From DASZUK01 sp035547695 (GTDB taxonomy: Bacteria > Actinomycetota > Acidimicrobiia > Acidimicrobiales > RAAP-2): a stretch of 64,000 nt of DNA. The stretch spans positions 127,879 through 191,878 of the forward strand of contig DASZUK010000001.1 in NCBI GenBank assembly GCA_035547695.1. Direction: 5' to 3'. Each line of letters begins with the position of its first letter. Positions within the stretch are counted from its first letter, which is position 1. Shown piece by piece: positions 14,537 through 22,586 of this stretch. Under the pieces are notes generated by a model, which saw only the letters and a program-made list of their open reading frames with translations, was not told the origin of the DNA and searched no databases. The translations under genes and the position numbers were made by a program.

Positions 14537-17425
14537 TCAGCCGGCCATGCCCACCACCGGGGCCACCAGCATGAGGCTGGCCGCGCTGCCGGCGAACTGG
14601 GCGTCGCCGAAGGCGAAGATGCCGCCGTCCGACGCCGCCTCCCAGTAGCCCTGGCCGTCGGGGGTGGGCTGGATGCCGACCACCGGCCGGTTGAGCGGCC
14701 GGCCCCCCATGGACCCGGCGAAGGGGGCGGAACCGAAGGCGAACACCCCGCCGTCGGCGGCCACCAGCCAGTAGCCGTTGCCGTCCGCGGTGGCGGCGAT
14801 GCCGACGATGGGCTGGTTGAGCGACCGGTCCCCCATGGAGCCGGTGAACCGGGCGGAACCGAAGGCGAACACCCCGCCGTCGGCGGCCACCAGCCAGTAC
14901 CCGTTGCCGTCCGGGGTGGCGGCGATGCCGACGATGGGCTGGTTCAGCCATTGGTCCCCCATGGAACCGTAGAACCGGGCGTCACCGAAGGCGAACACCC
15001 CGCCGTCGGCGGCCACCTCCCAATAGCCCTTGCCGTCCGGGGTGGCGGCGATGCCCACCACCGGCTGGACCAGGGGGACCCCGCCCATGGAACCGTAGAA
15101 GCCGGCCGACCCGTAGGTGAAGATGCCGCCGTCCGACGCCACCTCCAGGTAGCTGGCGTTGGGGGACTGGGGCGGGGCCACCACGAAGACGGTGCCGTAC
15201 AGCTCTGTCAGGCCGGGGCTGGTTGTGGCCGTGATGGTGACGGTGCTGCAGGGCGGGGTGCCGGCCGGCGCGGTCTGTGTGGACGCCGGGCGGAAGGTGC
15301 GGGTGACGGGGTCCCACCACTGCACGAGCTGGCCGGCCGGGATGCCGCAGACCTGGAACCGGATCCTGGTGAACTGGCTGTTCGGCGAGATGGCGACGTC
15401 GAAGTAGGCGCTGGCGCCGCCGGCCGGGCTGCCGGTGGGGTTGGTGGCGTAGGCCGACACGGTCACCGTCGACGCCGAGCCCGGCACCCCTGTGGCCGTG
15501 GCGGTCACGGTGACCGGTGTGGTCCCCGGCACCGCCGGGGGAACGGTGACGGTCGGCACCGTGGCCACCCCGGACGGCGGCACGGTGCTCCCTGAGCTCT
15601 TGCTTGTGGTCGGTGCCGCGCTCACCGGGACCACCGCGTTGGACACCCCGGCCGGGCCGGTGCCGATGCCGTTGACGGCGGTCACCGAGAACACGTAGCG
15701 GTCGCCGGCGGTGAGCCCCTTCACGATGGCATGGGTGGCCGCCGGGGTGATGCCGGTGGTGGTTGTGCTGGTGCCGACGGTCTGGTCGGTGGTGGTCAGC
15801 GTGTAGGAGGTGAGGGCGCTGCCGTGCCCGACGGCCCCTGTCCACGACACCGTGGCCTGGTTGACCGCGGACGGTGTGGACGGGGCCACCGCGGTGACGT
15901 GCCCGGGAGCCCCGGGCAGTGTCTGGCAGATGCCGATCGGGGAGCCGGCCGCCCCGCGGTTGCCCGACCAGGTGTTGGCGGTGCCCGCGGTGCCGGCGCC
16001 GGAGGAGCTGTCGGCGCAGTCCAGGAAGGCGCTGCCGCTGGCGTGGTTGGCGGTGAGGGTGCCGCCGGTGGCGCCGGTGGCCAGCAGGATGCCGGTTCCC
16101 TGGTTGGTGACGGTGTTGCCGGTGACGACGAACCCGCTGTCGGTCCCGTAGAGGCCGATCCCGGTGGTGGCGGCTGTGGCGGAGGGGGCGGTGACGGTGT
16201 TGCCGCTGATGGTGAACCCGGCGCCGTTGGTGACGGCCAGGCCGGAGGCGGCGCCGGACAGGGTGTTGCCGGTCACGGTGTCCGCTGTGGCCGCCCAGAG
16301 GTTGACGGCGTCGGCGGTGGCACCGTCGACGGTGTTCCCGGAGATGGTGACGTCGGTGTACGGCGCGTTGGTGCCGCTGTCGGCGGCCACCCAGATGCCG
16401 TACTGGTCGTCGCTGAGGGTGTTGCCGGTGATCTGCACGCCGGTGCCGCCGTCGGCGAACTTGTTGTCCAGGTAGATGGCGGCCTGGTTGGTGTCCCCGG
16501 TGACCGTGTTGCCGGTGACGGCGCCCCCGGTGGTCCCCGAGTCGAGGTAGATGGCCGGGTAGGCGCCGGTGACCCCGGTGAACGTCACCGTGTTGCCGGT
16601 GACCTGGGCGCCGGACAGTCCCTGGAGGACCAGGAAGCTGTTGCCGTTGGACCCGGACTGGGTGTCCACGTTGCCGGAGATGGCCCACCCGGTGCAGCCG
16701 GCGCCGGCGCAGCCCACGGTGTTGACCACCCCGTTCTCGTAGCTGGTCGCCTGGTTGGCGTTGTCGGTGAAGGTGTTCCCGGTGACGGTGACGTTGCTGG
16801 TCCGGCCGCCGACGGCGTAGATGGCCACCCCGGAGGCGGTGTCGGCGGGGTCGGCGTTGTTGGCGACGAAATCGTTGCCGGTGATGGCGGTCGGCGCCGG
16901 TGTGGCCGACCCGGCGGTGTTGAAGCTGATGCCCTGGCCGTTGCCCTGGACGATGTTGTCCTTCCAGGTGAACCCGCCGGCCGATCCCGGCGCGGTGATG
17001 CCCGGCAGCACCGTGGTGGGGGAGGCGGTGTTGGTGAGGGTGAACCCGTTGAGGGTGCCCCCGCGGGCGCCGGCGGCGTAGGCCACCGGCCCGGTGGTGG
17101 TGCTCTGGGCGTCGATGACGGTCTCGGCCCCGCGGGTCCCGGCGCCGGGGACTGTGGCGTTGGCGCCGTCCAGGGTCAGCACCTTTGTGGCCGGCAGCAG
17201 CAGGGTGCCGATGAGGGTGCCGGCGCAGACGTGGATGGTGTCCCCTGTGGCCGCGCCGGTCACCGCCGCCTGCAGCCCAGACGGCGGGGTGCATGTCACC
17301 GCCCCGGCGGCCGCCCCGACGACGCCCCCGGCCACCGCCGCGGCCACCGCCGCGGCCCCGGCTGCCGCCACTGCCAGGACCCTCACCAACCCGCGGACGC
17401 CTGGTCCGTTCCGGCGCGTGTTCAC
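14537..17425 (-). CDS. secreted right-handed beta-helix / fibronectin III protein with C-terminal 42-residue repeats
   Basis: A 962-residue protein if started at GTG 17425, which has GGAGG five bases upstream; an ATG at 17455 also exists. The N-terminus is a signal peptide (RRNGPGVRGLVRVLAVAAAG, then an Ala/Val-rich core). Residues about 45-490 form a parallel beta-helix with many TVTGNT and ITGN turns and an early D-T-I-H-V-C start, as in PbH1/NosD-like proteins. A fibronectin type III domain follows (VSWTGAVGHGSALTSYTLTT, VFSVTAVNGIGTGPAGVSN). The last 200 residues are about five repeats with the GYWLVAADGGVFAFG and GSMGDRSLNQPIVGIA patterns. It is probably a cell-surface or secreted carbohydrate-binding protein. 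Confidence 0.82.
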   Translation of the reverse strand: MNTRRNGPGVRGLVRVLAVAAAGAAAVAAAVAGGVVGAAAGAVTCTPPSGLQAAVTGAATGDTIHVCAGTLIGTLLLPATKVLTLDGANATVPGAGTRGAETVIDAQSTTTGPVAYAAGARGGTLNGFTLTNTASPTTVLPGITAPGSAGGFTWKDNIVQGNGQGISFNTAGSATPAPTAITGNDFVANNADPADTASGVAIYAVGGRTSNVTVTGNTFTDNANQATSYENGVVNTVGCAGAGCTGWAISGNVDTQSGSNGNSFLVLQGLSGAQVTGNTVTFTGVTGAYPAIYLDSGTTGGAVTGNTVTGDTNQAAIYLDNKFADGGTGVQITGNTLSDDQYGIWVAADSGTNAPYTDVTISGNTVDGATADAVNLWAATADTVTGNTLSGAASGLAVTNGAGFTISGNTVTAPSATAATTGIGLYGTDSGFVVTGNTVTNQGTGILLATGATGGTLTANHASGSAFLDCADSSSGAGTAGTANTWSGNRGAAGSPIGICQTLPGAPGHVTAVAPSTPSAVNQATVSWTGAVGHGSALTSYTLTTTDQTVGTSTTTTGITPAATHAIVKGLTAGDRYVFSVTAVNGIGTGPAGVSNAVVPVSAAPTTSKSSGSTVPPSGVATVPTVTVPPAVPGTTPVTVTATATGVPGSASTVTVSAYATNPTGSPAGGASAYFDVAISPNSQFTRIRFQVCGIPAGQLVQWWDPVTRTFRPASTQTAPAGTPPCSTVTITATTSPGLTELYGTVFVVAPPQSPNASYLEVASDGGIFTYGSAGFYGSMGGVPLVQPVVGIAATPDGKGYWEVAADGGVFAFGDARFYGSMGDQWLNQPIVGIAATPDGNGYWLVAADGGVFAFGSARFTGSMGDRSLNQPIVGIAATADGNGYWLVAADGGVFAFGSAPFAGSMGGRPLNRPVVGIQPTPDGQGYWEAASDGGIFAFGDAQFAGSAASLMLVAPVVGMAG
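14560..15150. repeat. 126-bp tandem repeats encoding 42-residue units
   Basis: Matching bases recur exactly 126 bp apart: the CAT of a CCCATGGA block lies at 14708, 14834, 14960 and 15086. Each unit encodes one 42-residue G-S-M-G-x-x-x-L-x-x-P-x-V-G-I module. The two middle units are the most alike, which suggests recent duplication. Confidence 0.85.
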
Positions 17426-17556
17426 GAGGCCCTCCACCACGTCGACGCGTGCCATCCCGATTGCAGCACGCCAGTTGCGACTACGGTGCCACCTGGGGTG
17501 CCCCGCCGTCAATCGGGATGGGCGGCCGGCCCGGCGGCGTGGCGGCCGGCGTTCGG

Positions 17557-20004
17557 TCAGAGCGCCGCCGGCCCAGGTGGCCCAGGCGGAACTGGCGGAG
17601 CGTTGCCTGCTGCCTGATGTGGCGCAGTCGACCGCTCCAGCTCGAGGTCGGGAAGGGTTCCGTTGCTCTGTTCGCTGATGACGCGGCGAAGGAGCTCGGC
17701 CAGACCCCGCTGAATATCGGCTTCCGAGAAGGCCGAGTCGGCCATCGCGTAGGCTCGGTTCCAGGTGTTCTCCAGGACCTTGAAGGGGAGCGTCGTGTCG
17801 TCCCCCTTTCCGGCCCGCTGGATCTCGGTAAGGGTTGCGCCCAACAGCGCCTGGGCTTCCGCCGCTGCGGCACCGTTGGGGTACTTCTTCCGGTCGGCGG
17901 CCAGGCGGTCGATGTGGATTCTCTGTGCTGCCAGGCCTGGGTGGCCCAGGCGGAACCGCCGGTCGAACCTTCCGGGTCGAATGGCGGCGCTGTCCAACTC
18001 CGAAGGCAAGGCGTTCGTGGCGGCCAGAAAGACCACCCATCCCCGATTGCGGAGTGACTGGAGCCTCGGCAGCATGCCGGCCGTCAGGAACGCCCCCATC
18101 GTCCGGGAGGCATGGAGAATGGACTCGTGGGGCCGGCTCTTCAAGAACTCGTCGCATTCGTCGAAGAGGATCACGACTCGACGGAGCCCGCAGAGGTCCT
18201 TGAAGACCTCGGCGGCCCTTCGCTCGATACCTTCGAGGCCATCAACGAGGAAGTCCGCCGGCGTCAGCGTGAGGAGTGGCCAGCCGAGCTCCTCGGCCAG
18301 CTTGCTGACCAGGGTGGTCTTGCCGGTTCCCGGTGGCCCGTCCACGAGCAGGGCGGCCATCGGTCCCGGGCGTTCGGCGACGCTGGAACGGACCGGTCGG
18401 ACGAAGAGATCCACGATGGTGGCGGCGAGCGACTGCTCGTCCGTCGGGTCGTTCAGCTTTGTGAGAACCCGTACCTCTTGCGGCTTGCCGTCCACCCCGC
18501 GAAGGTACGGACGGAGGTCGACCCAATCGGACCTGCGTTTCAGCGGCTGGCTTCGGACCGAGTACCGGTCCATGGCACGGACCTGGCGTCGTATCCCGAG
18601 CAGCCGGCGGTAGCGGAGGAGGAACATCAAGACCACCGCAGTGGCCCAGGACTCGATCAGTCCGTCCACCTGGGTGTGGTCGTTCGACCAGCCGTGGATC
18701 TCCTCTGCCGAGCCTTCTCGGGCTGGGACGATGACGTGGCGTCGCTTGATCAGCTCGAAGACGCGGTCCAACAGCGGGATGATCTCGTCGGCGCCGGTTG
18801 CGTCGCCGAGGTCCAGGCGGTGGCGGGCGCTGTAGGTAAGTGCCAGACCGAACTCGTAGCTCGCGATGTGCAGCACCCGCTTGGCCCCCAACGCGAGCAC
18901 CCGGGACGTGCTCCATCCACCGTCCTTGCCTTGGTGCTTGCGGGCGATCTTGAGCGAAGCTCGCCGTAGTTCGTCGCCGTTTGGGATGGCGAACCTGTTG
19001 ATCAGCGCCGCGCTGCAAAGCAGATCGCCGACGTCGAAGCGTGAGTCCGCACCCGAGAAGAAGTAGGCCTCTTGTGCCAAGATACGGTTCCGGACGGCGC
19101 CCGCCATGTCGGTTGCCGACAGCTCTCGCTCGAACGCCGTGATCGCGTCGTCCTGTCCGAAGCAGGCCTTCACCGAGTCGGCCCCGCGCACGGCAGAGAG
19201 GGTGATGAAATCGTGGACGGGGTACTGCTCCATGTTCCGGGTGAGGAGCATGGAGCCGGCCCCATCTCGCTTGGTCCCGATCAGTCGGCCACCCACCTCG
19301 TTCTGCCCGTCACGACCGAGGGCGAGCGCGTCCGTGACATCTTGGAGGATGTCCATCGCTCGGGATTTGAGGGCGTCCCTCGACCCACTCGGCCTGTCGA
19401 TGCCCGGGGCGAGCGTCAGACGGCTGAGTGGGTTGGCGGCATCGAGGTGGGGAACGAACTCCAAGAGGGCGGCGAACTCGGCCAGGGCCAGCAGGGCGTG
19501 CGAGTCGGAGAACATGTTGCGCTCGTTGGCGCTGGAATCGCGTGACCGGTCGTCCATCAGGAACTCAGATGCCTGGGAGAGCCGCTCGACGAGGACCTCG
19601 GGGTTGAGCTCGTTGCCTCGGATCAGCCTCGCCAGTCGCTGGTCCCGGAAGCTGGGCCTATTCTCGTAGAGGTCCTCCTCCTCGGCGAAGCGACAGAACT
19701 CCAGCAGGGCGTTGATCGACCGGTACGACGAGGTGGCGCTGACCTTCTTTTCGAACGAGCTGCGCGTGAAGGCGACCCACTGCGGCTTGTCGACCTCGGC
19801 GCCTTCAGCCGTTGCCCCTTGCGGGTCCGTCGCGGTGGCGTCCCGTTCCTTACCTGCCGTCGGATTGGGCTCTCCTTCCGGCGGGAGGTCGGCTGGCGGC
19901 TCGTGGCCAGGGTCATACCAGAAAGAAGAGAACAGGGAGTGCGCTGCTATGAAGATCCAGGCGTCGATCTCGCTGAACTCAGCATCCGGCGACTGCAAGT
20001 CCAT
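17557..20004 (-). CDS. large AAA+ ATPase with novel helical N-terminal region
   Basis: An 815-residue protein. ATG 20004 is preferred because GGGGGG at 20013-20018 sits 8 bases upstream; GTG 20010 is the alternative. The C-terminal third (from about residue 540) is an AAA+ module: Walker A GPPGTGKTT, pore-like TPADFLVDGLEGIER, Walker B VVILFDECDEF, sensor 1 FLAATNALP and the arginine-finger/GRFDRRF segment, close to FtsH/Cdc48-type ATPases. The first 500 residues have no recognised domain. They are rich in helices and contain AAHSLFSSFW, an acidic low-complexity linker (about 35-75), and LLALAEFAALLEFVP. A partner gene lies 41 bp upstream of the GTG 20010 alternative start on the same strand. 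Confidence 0.75.
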   Translation of the reverse strand: MDLQSPDAEFSEIDAWIFIAAHSLFSSFWYDPGHEPPADLPPEGEPNPTAGKERDATATDPQGATAEGAEVDKPQWVAFTRSSFEKKVSATSSYRSINALLEFCRFAEEEDLYENRPSFRDQRLARLIRGNELNPEVLVERLSQASEFLMDDRSRDSSANERNMFSDSHALLALAEFAALLEFVPHLDAANPLSRLTLAPGIDRPSGSRDALKSRAMDILQDVTDALALGRDGQNEVGGRLIGTKRDGAGSMLLTRNMEQYPVHDFITLSAVRGADSVKACFGQDDAITAFERELSATDMAGAVRNRILAQEAYFFSGADSRFDVGDLLCSAALINRFAIPNGDELRRASLKIARKHQGKDGGWSTSRVLALGAKRVLHIASYEFGLALTYSARHRLDLGDATGADEIIPLLDRVFELIKRRHVIVPAREGSAEEIHGWSNDHTQVDGLIESWATAVVLMFLLRYRRLLGIRRQVRAMDRYSVRSQPLKRRSDWVDLRPYLRGVDGKPQEVRVLTKLNDPTDEQSLAATIVDLFVRPVRSSVAERPGPMAALLVDGPPGTGKTTLVSKLAEELGWPLLTLTPADFLVDGLEGIERRAAEVFKDLCGLRRVVILFDECDEFLKSRPHESILHASRTMGAFLTAGMLPRLQSLRNRGWVVFLAATNALPSELDSAAIRPGRFDRRFRLGHPGLAAQRIHIDRLAADRKKYPNGAAAAEAQALLGATLTEIQRAGKGDDTTLPFKVLENTWNRAYAMADSAFSEADIQRGLAELLRRVISEQSNGTLPDLELERSTAPHQAAGNAPPVPPGPPGPAAL

Positions 20005-20051
20005 CGGCACATCCCCCCATGTTCGTCTCGATGGTCGACTGGAGCCTCAGC

Positions 20052-20897
20052 TCACCAACCGAAGCGGGTCCTTGTCGATGCCAAGATCCTATGGGTCGCA
20101 GCCACGCAGAGGCCATGTACACAGATCTCGAACGGGTCCCCCTCTTCGAGGATCTCGAACGGATCTCGGGATTCGACGGCCTTGATGAACTTGGGGACCG
20201 GGGTCCAGAGCAGCGGGTCGTACGAAGAGGTCCGGGACGGGAACAGTGTCGCTCCCGCCTCGATGACGACCAAGACGTTGACCATGACGATCCGCTCGAT
20301 CAGGGAAAGGTTCCCGTAGTACGCAGCACCGGCCATCGCCAGGGCCGGCTCGGCGCTGAACAAGAGTGAACCGTCCAGCAGCCCCTCCGCTTGCCCGAGC
20401 TTGGACTCCAGCACCTCGGTGACGAGTGTGATCATTGCCCGCGGTAGCCGATCGGGCCGAGAGGACCCCCTCTGGGTTCCCGACCAGATCGGTGGGCCGC
20501 TCAGGAGGACGCCTTGTTCAGTCGAACGCCTGCCCGTGGCCGACGCAGCGATTGCGAGAAGGTCCGCCCACGGTGCCCGCATGGTCGGCGTGCTGAGGAC
20601 GCTCGGGTGCGTCAGGTTGGATCGGGGGTCCCGTATCCCGACCAGGACGTTGGCAGTCGGGCCGGTGCCGTCGAGAACGGTGAGGCACAGCACCGGGCTG
20701 TAGCTGTCCATATGGCCGGCAGTGATCGCTCCTCGGGCCAGCTCGCTCTCGACGGTGCGATATTCATGTTCCACGCCTTCGGGCAAGGCACTCGATACGG
20801 CCCGAGGTGCTATCAGGGCGCTCGCCTCCGGCCACGGGCGCTCGCACGGCCCGACGGGCGGTCTGGCCGTGCTCAGAGGTGCTTGGGCGGGGGTCAT
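20052..20897 (-). CDS. uncharacterised protein, partner of AAA+ ATPase
   Basis: 281 residues from ATG 20897, which has GGAGA 4-5 bases upstream. I do not recognise the family with confidence. Visible stretches are YSPVLCLTVLDGTGPTANVL, VGIRDPRSNLTHPSVLSTPT (a conserved-looking NLTHP-x-V-x-STP-T segment), a middle helical part with MITLVTEVLESKLG, and ERIVMVNVLVVIEAGATLFP. Alternating beta strands and the R-x-x-x-x-x-T-H-P-x-V-x-S-x-P pattern could suit a Nudix-like or other small alpha/beta fold, but the Nudix box is not complete. It lies upstream of the ATPase in the same operon, so it may recruit substrates to it. Confidence 0.55.
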   Translation of the reverse strand: MTPAQAPLSTARPPVGPCERPWPEASALIAPRAVSSALPEGVEHEYRTVESELARGAITAGHMDSYSPVLCLTVLDGTGPTANVLVGIRDPRSNLTHPSVLSTPTMRAPWADLLAIAASATGRRSTEQGVLLSGPPIWSGTQRGSSRPDRLPRAMITLVTEVLESKLGQAEGLLDGSLLFSAEPALAMAGAAYYGNLSLIERIVMVNVLVVIEAGATLFPSRTSSYDPLLWTPVPKFIKAVESRDPFEILEEGDPFEICVHGLCVAATHRILASTRTRFGW

Positions 20898-21230
20898 CGC
20901 TTCTCCGGCAAACGAATGTAGAGCTCTGAAGTTGATGGTAATGGAGCGGTTGAGCGAGCTGGTCACCCCAACCGTGGACAACGAATTGTGGAATCGTAGC
21001 GCAGGAGGGCCGGAGAGCATGCCCTGCTCTCCGGGCATCGGCCCGGAGGCCGTCCCGCACCTCCCCTCGGGCCCTCGGGCCATGGAAGAAATGCTACCGG
21101 TAGGGGGCGGGTTTGCCGGACCGTGCGATCAGATCTGGGTCCGAAGCATGATGAAGGGGACATCATGTTTTCCCCTTCCCGGGAGCCGCATCGGCCGTAG
21201 CGGTTGGGACGCTGTGGTACACACGGAGCC
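20898..21230. other. intergenic region with overlapping hairpins
   Basis: A 333-bp divergent region between the ATPase operon (leftward) and the tyrosine phosphatase gene (rightward). No supported gene is seen. It holds the two mutually exclusive inverted repeats described at 21147-21178. Confidence 0.5.
21147..21178 (+). promoter_or_regulatory. two overlapping, mutually exclusive inverted repeats
   Basis: CATGATG (21147-21153) pairs with CATCATG (21161-21167). GAAGGGGA (21153-21160) pairs with TCCCCTTC (21171-21178). The second arm of the first hairpin is the loop of the second, so only one can form. The site lies about 50 bases before the phosphatase start, as expected for a transcription operator or an attenuation-type switch. 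Confidence 0.45.
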
Positions 21231-21788
21231 GTGCCGGCCATCCGGGTCCTGTTCGTCTGCACCGGCAACCAGTGCCGGTCGCCGGTGGCCGCCGCCCTGA
21301 TGGCCCGGCGGCTGTCGTCGATGGCGGTCGACGGCGAGGCCACCTCGGCCGGCCTGCTCCGTGGCGGCGTCGCCCCGCCCCCCGAGGTGGTCGCCGCAGC
21401 CCGTGAGGCCGGCCTGGACCTGTCCGGCCACCGCAGCCGCCGGCTGGCCGAGGCCGACGTCGCCCAGGCCGACCTGGTGGTGGGGATGGCCCGGGAGCAC
21501 GTCCGTGAGGCCGTCATGCTCGACCCGGCCGCCTTCCCGAAGACGTTCAGCCTTCGCGAAGTGGTCCGCCGGGCCGGCCTGGTCGGGTCCCGCCGGCCGG
21601 CCGACGAGCTGGGGGAGTGGCTGGCCGAGCTGCACCGGGGGCGGCGGGCCTCCGACCTGCTGGGCGCGTCACCCGACGACGACGTCCTCGACCCGATGGG
21701 CGGCCCGGCCACCGGTTACCGGGCCATGGTGGCCGAGGTCGACGGCCTGGTCAGCCGGCTGGCCACTGCCGGCTGGGCTGCCACCTGA
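21231..21788 (+). CDS. low-molecular-weight protein-tyrosine phosphatase (Wzb-like)
   Basis: 185 residues starting GTG 21231 (VPAIRVLFVCTGNQCRSPVA). The LMW-PTP active-site loop C-T-G-N-Q-C-R-S (C-x5-R-S) is intact. The general acid Asp is expected in the DPMGGPATGYRAM segment near the C-terminus. In polysaccharide loci such phosphatases dephosphorylate the BY-kinase and cycle chain-length control. The kinase is at 25447-27165 in this window, so a kinase/phosphatase pair is likely. The C-terminal part (REVVRRAGLVGS) is longer than in minimal LMW-PTPs. Confidence 0.88.
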   Translation: MPAIRVLFVCTGNQCRSPVAAALMARRLSSMAVDGEATSAGLLRGGVAPPPEVVAAAREAGLDLSGHRSRRLAEADVAQADLVVGMAREHVREAVMLDPAAFPKTFSLREVVRRAGLVGSRRPADELGEWLAELHRGRRASDLLGASPDDDVLDPMGGPATGYRAMVAEVDGLVSRLATAGWAAT

Positions 21789-21849
21789 GGGCCAAGGAGG
21801 CTGCCTGTCCTACAGTCGTTTTGACAGATTGACGCTATGATCGCGGTTC

Positions 21850-22167
21850 ATGGCGCAGCGACGCTCGCATTTCGTGACCCTCTCGGCCAGCCGCGGTTCG
21901 ATCACGCTCCCGGCCGACGTCCGCAGCCGGCACCATCTCGACGAGCCCGGTGCGCAGGTCGAAGTCGTCGAACGGGAAGATGGGGTGATCGAGTTGCATC
22001 CGCAGCTTCCGCACCGTGCCGACCAGGCGTGGTTCTGGACTGAACGGTGGCAGGCGATGGAACGGGAGGCGGAGGACGACGTCGCCGCCGGCCGCGTCGA
22101 GACGTTCGAGAGTGCCGACGACTTCCTGGGCGATCTCGAACGTGAGGCCGGCGAGCGCGGCGTCTAG
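21850..22167 (+). CDS. AbrB/SpoVT-type antitoxin
   Basis: 105 residues. The N-terminal swapped-hairpin motif is HFVTLSASRGSITLPADVRS with VEVVEREDGVIELHP. The C-terminal toxin-binding tail is EREAEDDVAAGRVETFESAD. It sits directly before a RelE-type toxin gene with no gap, so the pair forms a TA operon. A TTGACA (21821) and a TATGAT (21836) lie just upstream, but they are too close together to be one promoter. Confidence 0.85.
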   Translation: MAQRRSHFVTLSASRGSITLPADVRSRHHLDEPGAQVEVVEREDGVIELHPQLPHRADQAWFWTERWQAMEREAEDDVAAGRVETFESADDFLGDLEREAGERGV

Positions 22168-22479
22168 TTGAAGTTCCAGCAGACCCAGCAGTTCGCCGGT
22201 GATCGCCGCCGGCTGTCCGACGACGAATTCCATCGCGTTTGGCAGGTGATCAGGGACGACTTCATCCCCGCCGCCGAGCGCCATGTCGCCGAACCCGGCT
22301 TTTCCTGGCCGGCTGGGCTACGAGTCAAGCCGGTGCAAGGTGCCCGCGGGGTGTGGGAGATGACCTGGAGCTTCGCCGGACCTGATGGCCGGGCGACGTT
22401 CGAGTGGACCCAGGTTGACGGACAGCCGGCCATCCGCTGGCGGCGCGTCGGCGGGCACGCCATCTTCTCCGATCCGTAG
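22168..22479 (+). CDS. RelE/ParE-type toxin
   Basis: 103 residues, starting at TTG 22168 immediately after the antitoxin stop codon. It shows the actinobacterial RelE-type pattern F-x-x-T-x-x-F-x-x-D-x-x-R-L, then WPAGLRVKPVQGARGVWEMT (a beta strand with the conserved W-P-x-x-L-R-V-K), WSFAGPDGRATFEW and RWRRVGGHAIF. RelE toxins cleave mRNA in the ribosome A-site; catalysis uses basic residues, here probably in LRVK and WRRVGGH. Translation may depend on reinitiation from the antitoxin. Confidence 0.84.
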   Translation: MKFQQTQQFAGDRRRLSDDEFHRVWQVIRDDFIPAAERHVAEPGFSWPAGLRVKPVQGARGVWEMTWSFAGPDGRATFEWTQVDGQPAIRWRRVGGHAIFSDP

Positions 22480-22586
22480 GACCGGCACCCCCCGTTCGGT
22501 CACCACGATCTCTTCACCAGCACGGGCTCGGTCGACCCAGTCGCCGATCGCGTAGCGGGGAACCGGCGACGAGGTAGTGGAACCCG
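22480..22586 (-). pseudogene. Phd/YefM-type antitoxin fragment
   Basis: The minus strand here reads RYAIGDWVDRARAGEEIVVT then ERGVPVLRI, the exact layout of a Phd-type antitoxin strand-loop. No initiator is found in frame upstream, and downstream the frame runs into the antisense of the RelE gene. It is probably a decayed antitoxin cut by acquisition of the AbrB-RelE pair. Confidence 0.45.

Noticed and set aside
14334..15130. CRISPR-like or other regular repeat array at 14.5-15.1 kb
   Set aside because: The 126-bp periodicity is protein-coding (42-residue modules), without unique spacers.
21821..21841. TTGACA plus TATGAT as a sigma-70-type promoter for the AbrB antitoxin
   Set aside because: The spacer would be only 9 bases, far from the usual 16-18; each may serve separately but not together.
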